Below are positions 15,557 to 19,522 of a DNA stretch of 19,522 nt, one piece after another. The notes beneath the pieces are model-generated. The model searched no databases, was not told the DNA's origin, and worked only from the letters and a program-made list of their open reading frames with translations. The DNA is taken from NCBI GenBank assembly GCA_039936115.1, contig JBDTIZ010000278.1, forward strand, positions 1 through 19,522, given 5' to 3'. A program made the position numbers and the translations under genes. The stretch comes from DATIJJ01 sp039936115 (GTDB lineage Bacteria > Pseudomonadota > Gammaproteobacteria > DSM-16500). How positions within the stretch are numbered: the first letter of the stretch is position 1; every line of letters begins with the position of its first letter.

Positions 15557-18085
15557 ATGGCCTTCACTCACGCTCCAACGCAAACACAATTACAATCAGT
15601 TGAAGAGCTATTAGATGCAGAAGAAGAAAAAAGAATAGCTGAAGAGATAGCAGTGCTTCGTATGCAGGCGACGCAGGCACGCAATATACTTTCAAAAGCA
15701 AGGTTAACGCGTAGTCTGATAAACCCTACTCTGACTGACCCAACTGAATTTAGATCAGAATCCAATGGTAAAATGGAGGTAGGTTATCCTATTTTTAGTG
15801 CAAGCAAAGACTCAAGAGAGTTATTCGCATACAGAGGCAAAGAATCAGCTCTGATAGTCGAATATAGAAGAGCACGTCAATCTCAGTATGATGCTGAAAA
15901 TGTCGACTATTTAGTAGAAATAGAGTCAGTTGTAGAGCATGCAGAACACCATATTGAGAAATATGACAATATAATGAAAGCAAGAGAAGCGGCTATCCAA
16001 ATGGAAATGGAAATTAAAGCCGAGAAAAACAAGAAGAAATCCGATAAAAAACAAGCCAACCGCAAAAATACAGAATTGCTAAAACCCAGAAGAGATTCTG
16101 AGTTAAAGGCTATGCAATATGTCTCTGAGTTTATTAGCTCACGATTACGGACAATTGTTTTTAAATTTTTTGGCGAGGCTAAGTTATTTCAAGATTGTGC
16201 AAATCAGGTTCTAGAGTCTGATTTGAGACATGATGAATATGCTGAGCTTGAACCGAGTACAATAAGCAGCGGAATAAGATCGAGTTTTAACCTGGGCCAG
16301 GTGAAGCAGGATGATAAGCCTCTGAGCTATATTGACGACGCTATGGGTGGTACGCATAGATCAACAGTACTATCAGTCTCTGTAAAATCAATGAGAGGCG
16401 ACCTGATCGATTATGAACCGCAACAATCAGATAGCGGCAAGCCACCGAAAAGTAGAACATCAACGTCTAGCCTATCTCAAATGCTGTCATCTTCTCGTGC
16501 AGGTACACCCACTAGACGTGTTGGTGAACAAGCTACTGCAGTACAAAAAAGCCTCCTCAAAATAGGCGTATCCGGTGCTTCTACTCCAACCGCATCTACA
16601 CATAAAAGACTTCTTGCTGACACAGGATCTTGGAATAAAGATAAACACAATGCAGACACTGGAAATAATGTAGGGGCTAATAAGGGAAAGATTAAACAAT
16701 CCTCCAGAGTGACTCATAAACATTCTCAATCTGATTCAAATAGCACAGTAAGTGGTTTACTGTCTCTAGACACAGGCATCACAGCCACAGCGAGCCCGCT
16801 TCAAACGATTATATCTCCAGATGTGTCAGTAACATATACAGCAGAGGAATTAAGACAAATTAGAGACAAAATGCCGCCGTCACCTCGATCTAAACAGCTG
16901 GGTGATATGATAGCGTCCAATAATCCAGAACTTAATACTAAGCAAGTCATCAAACATAAATTGGTACTAAAATGGGTATCTGTTCAACCATTTACTTTGG
17001 ATGATTTTACGGTAGATGCAGAAGAAGACAAAGATAAGGCCCATGAATTCAGTAATTGTGATGTGTCTGGGCGAACTGCAATCGGCGCTATTGTTGATCT
17101 ATTGTCGCAAACATCACTAGACAAAAATCCAATTTTTGTTAGAGCACATGAGCTAGATCGTGAAATAAAAGCATTGCATGAATGCTTATCTGGAAAATTG
17201 AACGGCACCGAATCTACTCTCTCGAAACTAGATAAACCAAGCGATAAAATTCTTGAATTGATATGCAGATTTAAAACGGGAGAAGAAAAAACACTTGATA
17301 AAGGACTCGATCCAACTAAGGGTAAAAATTTAGATGAATTATTAGCTTTAACCGCGCACAAAATGATTTTTGATTTAGAAACCATTTGGATAATCTACAA
17401 AATAGCGGGAAGTTATCACAAATGGTTAACAAATGAATTACAAGCAATGGATATAATGAGAATTAGTGCGCCTAGTAAATTCAATAAAAAATTATATGAT
17501 GCAGTGTCAGAGGAAAGAATTGAAGCGGCTGCATTTTTCCATACTCCATTAGAATTGTATGAACGAAAATACCGTGAATTTTGTGAAAAATATTCTGCAG
17601 AATTACGCGTACTCAAAGATAAAGGCCGCGGTAAATTAGGACTACCAACAGCCGTGAAAGCTGCTTTATTTTCTAAAAAAGCTAAAGACAAGCTTTCAAG
17701 CTATGGCGAGGTATTACTAATATTGAACTGGGAGCCGTCGTCTTTGGCTGCTATCGATAGTAAATTGACAAGCCAGAAAAAACGTTTAACGCCTGGTGAC
17801 ATAAGACCTCTTATCCCAACTGCTGCAGCTAGTCTGCCAGTAGAAAAAAAACTTGACTTAGAACAAATTCGAGCTGATGCAGCACTAATGCGAGCAGCGT
17901 TTGCAAAAAGTATGAGCGTCCTGGATCACATACCCGCTCCTGCTGTTCCCGGCATTGATTCAAGAAATGATTTGCAGTCGGGTAGCGTAATAATTTCGAG
18001 AGAAGGAGATTCTAGCTCGTCCGAGTCTTCGGCAGCTGAACCGAAACCAGCAAGAGATAGCACAAGCGGTTTTATATATAGATAG
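15557..18085 (+). CDS. Large uncharacterised soluble protein with coiled-coil N-terminus and disordered Ser/Thr-rich middle
   Basis: I do not recognise any domain in these 842 residues. Residues 9-50 (VEELLDAEEEKRIAEEIAVL) and about 110-170 are probable coiled coils, the second ending in a lysine-rich patch (AEKNKKKSDKKQANRKN, near 154-172) that could act as an NLS. Residues about 240-430 are low-complexity Ser/Thr/Lys/Gly with several proline-directed sites (GTPTRR near 316, and PPSPRSK further on). Residues about 450-780 look like a folded helical domain with conserved-looking aromatics (ETIWIIYKIAGSYHKWL). The tail is Ser/Ala/Glu-rich, ending GFIYR, compatible with a Dot/Icm-type signal. 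There is no signal peptide or membrane helix. AGAGGA lies 7 nt before the ATG. It is probably a single-gene transcript. An effector role is inferred. Confidence 0.82.
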   Translation: MAFTHAPTQTQLQSVEELLDAEEEKRIAEEIAVLRMQATQARNILSKARLTRSLINPTLTDPTEFRSESNGKMEVGYPIFSASKDSRELFAYRGKESALIVEYRRARQSQYDAENVDYLVEIESVVEHAEHHIEKYDNIMKAREAAIQMEMEIKAEKNKKKSDKKQANRKNTELLKPRRDSELKAMQYVSEFISSRLRTIVFKFFGEAKLFQDCANQVLESDLRHDEYAELEPSTISSGIRSSFNLGQVKQDDKPLSYIDDAMGGTHRSTVLSVSVKSMRGDLIDYEPQQSDSGKPPKSRTSTSSLSQMLSSSRAGTPTRRVGEQATAVQKSLLKIGVSGASTPTASTHKRLLADTGSWNKDKHNADTGNNVGANKGKIKQSSRVTHKHSQSDSNSTVSGLLSLDTGITATASPLQTIISPDVSVTYTAEELRQIRDKMPPSPRSKQLGDMIASNNPELNTKQVIKHKLVLKWVSVQPFTLDDFTVDAEEDKDKAHEFSNCDVSGRTAIGAIVDLLSQTSLDKNPIFVRAHELDREIKALHECLSGKLNGTESTLSKLDKPSDKILELICRFKTGEEKTLDKGLDPTKGKNLDELLALTAHKMIFDLETIWIIYKIAGSYHKWLTNELQAMDIMRISAPSKFNKKLYDAVSEERIEAAAFFHTPLELYERKYREFCEKYSAELRVLKDKGRGKLGLPTAVKAALFSKKAKDKLSSYGEVLLILNWEPSSLAAIDSKLTSQKKRLTPGDIRPLIPTAAASLPVEKKLDLEQIRADAALMRAAFAKSMSVLDHIPAPAVPGIDSRNDLQSGSVIISREGDSSSSESSAAEPKPARDSTSGFIYR

Positions 18086-18099
18086 ACTTCAAGCAACGT

Positions 18100-18130
18100 G
18101 TGGGCAAATTACATCAGTGACTTTGCCCAC
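18100..18130 (+). terminator. Hairpin downstream of the 842-residue protein gene
   Basis: GTGGGCAAA (18100-18108) pairs perfectly with TTTGCCCAC (18122-18130) across a 13-nt loop, 15 bp after the stop codon. There is no clean T-run after the stem, only TCTCTCTGATTT, so it is at best a weak intrinsic terminator, or a transcript-stabilising stem. Confidence 0.5.
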
Positions 18131-18220
18131 ATCTCTCTGATTTAATCTTTTCCTGACATTCTCCAATCTTTTGTATTACTATCGTTGCTTCATGTCTTTA
18201 ACTGTATAAGGAAATACACT

Positions 18221-19324
18221 ATGAAGCCTCGTTGTTATTTATTTTTTGATGTTGATGATGGTCTGTTAGCAATATCAGAAGGTCGAAAAGATTTGTTATC
18301 AGCAGACTCTATTAAAATAGCTACAAAAACAGATACAGAGGGTCAGAAGAAATATAGTAGGATAGGTGTTGTTTCACATCGTGCACTTAACGTGCTGCTT
18401 GAAGGAAGAGCCAAATACGGAGACAAAAGTTTTTATCAGCATACTATTTCAGCTGTACAAGTGCTCAATAAAGATCTTAAGAAAGATTTGGATCCTAGCA
18501 ATATTTTTAGTACGCGTATCGCGGCCAATCTAGCGGCTGCAACGGGAACGGAATGCTTTGTTTTTTCAACGCCAGATGATTTTTCACCAGATGCTCCGAA
18601 TGATTCCCTTATTGCCCGATGTGGATTTGGTTTCAGAAAAATTCAGAAGCCTTATGAAGATCATGTTATTGAGGCACAAAAAATTGATCCGAATAAAGAA
18701 TATGTTTTTCCAGAATATAAATCAGACCAGGAACCTACATCGATAGTGTCATTTGATAATTTGACTGTCAACACAGAGGGTACAAATATGTGTGCTGATG
18801 GTAGATTTCCGTTGACTAAGAATATTCAATATTTACGATTAGCTTATCTTGCAAAAGCGGACGCAGAGAAAGAAGTAGGTCCTGATTGTCCTATTGAATG
18901 TCATTTCTTGGATAATGATCCTGACATTTGCGATGAGCTTGGTTCAATATTCATGTACGATTTACCTGCAGTCACAACGTTAAAATCATTTCAACATAAC
19001 CCTGCTAAAAAGATAATTGCAGATACAGATGGAACGCCTGTAACGTGTGTGAGTAGTATGCCGCGAATGAGTAACATAGATGAGTTTTTGAAAACAATAG
19101 AGCATGTTGATACGCAATCTAATGAGCAGGTTAGTGAAGCTAAGCCTGTGAGATCGACAGCAACATTGACTAAAATGACTCAGCGCAAAGTTCAAGCTTC
19201 ATCTGCGACGGGTGGTAGTGGAATGTTTTCAAAATCTCAAGCGAAGAAGAGGGCATTGACACAACCTGATGATGATACTGTGCCGGTACGACCGATTTTC
19301 ATGTGTTGTCCGTTTCGATCATAG
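18221..19324 (+). CDS. Protein with HAD-like motifs, candidate effector
   Basis: This 367-residue protein opens with YLFFDVDDGLL (6-16), matching motif I of haloacid dehalogenase (HAD) phosphohydrolases (hhhDxDG, D10 and D12). A strand ending in Ser/Thr, CFVFSTP (112-118), could be motif II. CHFLDNDPDICDEL, with D231 and D233, resembles the acidic motif IV. The order and spacing fit a HAD-type Rossmann fold, but overall similarity is low. The C-terminal 60 residues are basic and disordered, ending FMCCPFRS, with paired cysteines at 362-363. I chose the ATG at 18221, which follows TAAGGAAA at good spacing, over an in-frame TTG 12 codons upstream. There is no signal peptide. Phosphatase activity and secretion are inferences. 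Confidence 0.78.
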   Translation: MKPRCYLFFDVDDGLLAISEGRKDLLSADSIKIATKTDTEGQKKYSRIGVVSHRALNVLLEGRAKYGDKSFYQHTISAVQVLNKDLKKDLDPSNIFSTRIAANLAAATGTECFVFSTPDDFSPDAPNDSLIARCGFGFRKIQKPYEDHVIEAQKIDPNKEYVFPEYKSDQEPTSIVSFDNLTVNTEGTNMCADGRFPLTKNIQYLRLAYLAKADAEKEVGPDCPIECHFLDNDPDICDELGSIFMYDLPAVTTLKSFQHNPAKKIIADTDGTPVTCVSSMPRMSNIDEFLKTIEHVDTQSNEQVSEAKPVRSTATLTKMTQRKVQASSATGGSGMFSKSQAKKRALTQPDDDTVPVRPIFMCCPFRS

Positions 19325-19340
19325 GTCGAGCTAGCGCGTG

Positions 19341-19480
19341 GCTCTGTGTCACTTCGCACATGCATCTGTCACACCGCGGATGCATCTGTCACTCCGGACT
19401 TGCCTCTGTCACCCCGCACTTGCCTCTGTCACTCCGGACTTACCTCTGTCACCCAGCACTTGCCTCTGTCACCCCGCACT
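19341..19480. repeat. Seven-copy 20-bp tandem repeat
   Basis: Units begin at 19341, 19361, 19381, 19401, 19421, 19441 and 19461, an exact 20-bp period. The core is TGCCTCTGTCAC followed by CCCGCACT or TCCGGACT, the two endings partly alternating. The first unit is the most diverged. It begins 17 bp after the stop of the HAD-like gene. The period is not a multiple of 3, and the frame through it (19303-19509) has no plausible start context, so I treat it as non-coding minisatellite DNA. Confidence 0.85.
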
Positions 19481-19491
19481 TGTTGCGGGGT
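19471..19491. terminator. GC-rich palindrome closing the tandem repeat
   Basis: ACCCCGC (19471-19477) pairs perfectly with GCGGGGT (19485-19491) across a 7-nt loop. The left arm is part of the last tandem-repeat unit, so the repeat array may have grown from one arm of this palindrome. It could stop transcription of the HAD-like gene as a hairpin, though no T-run follows directly. The remaining 31 bases show nothing else. Confidence 0.5.
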
Positions 19492-19522
19492 CTGGAATCA
19501 AAAACATAAAAAAGTCATTTAA

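Noticed and set aside
19304..19324. C-terminal CCPFRS as a CaaX prenylation signal
   Set aside because: The cysteines are too far from the end for CaaX. Kept only as a possible lipidation site.
19303..19509. 68-codon frame through the 20-bp tandem repeat
   Set aside because: It starts within the HAD-like gene, has no ribosome binding site, and the 20-bp period simply produces a 20-residue repeat. Treated as non-coding.
1..19522. CRISPR arrays, tRNA and rRNA genes, transposases
   Set aside because: None seen. The repeats present are iterons, palindromic elements and a gapless minisatellite, none with the repeat-spacer pattern of CRISPR.

Overview
The window looks like part of a low-copy plasmid from an AT-rich gammaproteobacterium that lives inside or alongside eukaryotic cells. 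Legionellales (the Coxiella / Aquicella / Berkiella / Legionella neighbourhood) is my best guess. The plasmid call rests on direct evidence: a Rep_3-type initiator gene preceded by five head-to-tail 22-bp iterons, and a divergent parA-parB operon. The host guess is inference. It rests on several large proteins with no signal peptide or membrane segment but with eukaryote-like traits (TPR-like repeats, long disordered tails, short linear motifs), and on the dispersed palindromes.

Layout. 1-504 is non-coding: small hairpins, two inverted copies of the origin iteron (163-221), a GC-rich hairpin (231-277), a long palindromic repeat (314-407) and a perfect 22-bp palindrome (485-506) touching the stop codon of the next gene. 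505-2714 (minus) is a partition operon, parA, parB and a small ribbon-helix-helix-like third gene, with overlapping reading frames and a good sigma70-type promoter at 2740-2768. 2896-3005 is the iteron array, and 3009-4358 (plus) is rep. 4381-4475 is a second palindromic repeat between convergent genes.

4486-19324 is accessory cargo. A probable two-gene unit on the minus strand encodes an unknown protein with a proline-rich tail (5371-6540) and a GNAT acetyltransferase (4486-5331). A phytanoyl-CoA dioxygenase-like enzyme (6727-7470, plus) follows, then a MITE-like element with terminal inverted repeats (7494-7652). On the minus strand come a serine beta-lactamase-like hydrolase (7680-8945), an 1850-residue protein joining a long TPR-like region to a poly(A) polymerase / CCA-adding type nucleotidyltransferase (9058-14610), and a beta-carbonic anhydrase (14721-15326). 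On the plus strand are an 842-residue unknown protein (15557-18085) and a protein with HAD-like motifs (18221-19324). The window closes with a 20-bp tandem repeat (19341-19480) ending in a palindrome.

How it fits together: the left 4.4 kb supplies replication and segregation, with Rep probably regulating itself through iterons that overlap its own ribosome binding site. The rest is a set of mostly independently promoted genes, many of which look like candidate secreted effectors. The TPR-nucleotidyltransferase fusion is the most unusual of these. No secretion machinery, transposase, CRISPR array, rRNA or tRNA was seen.
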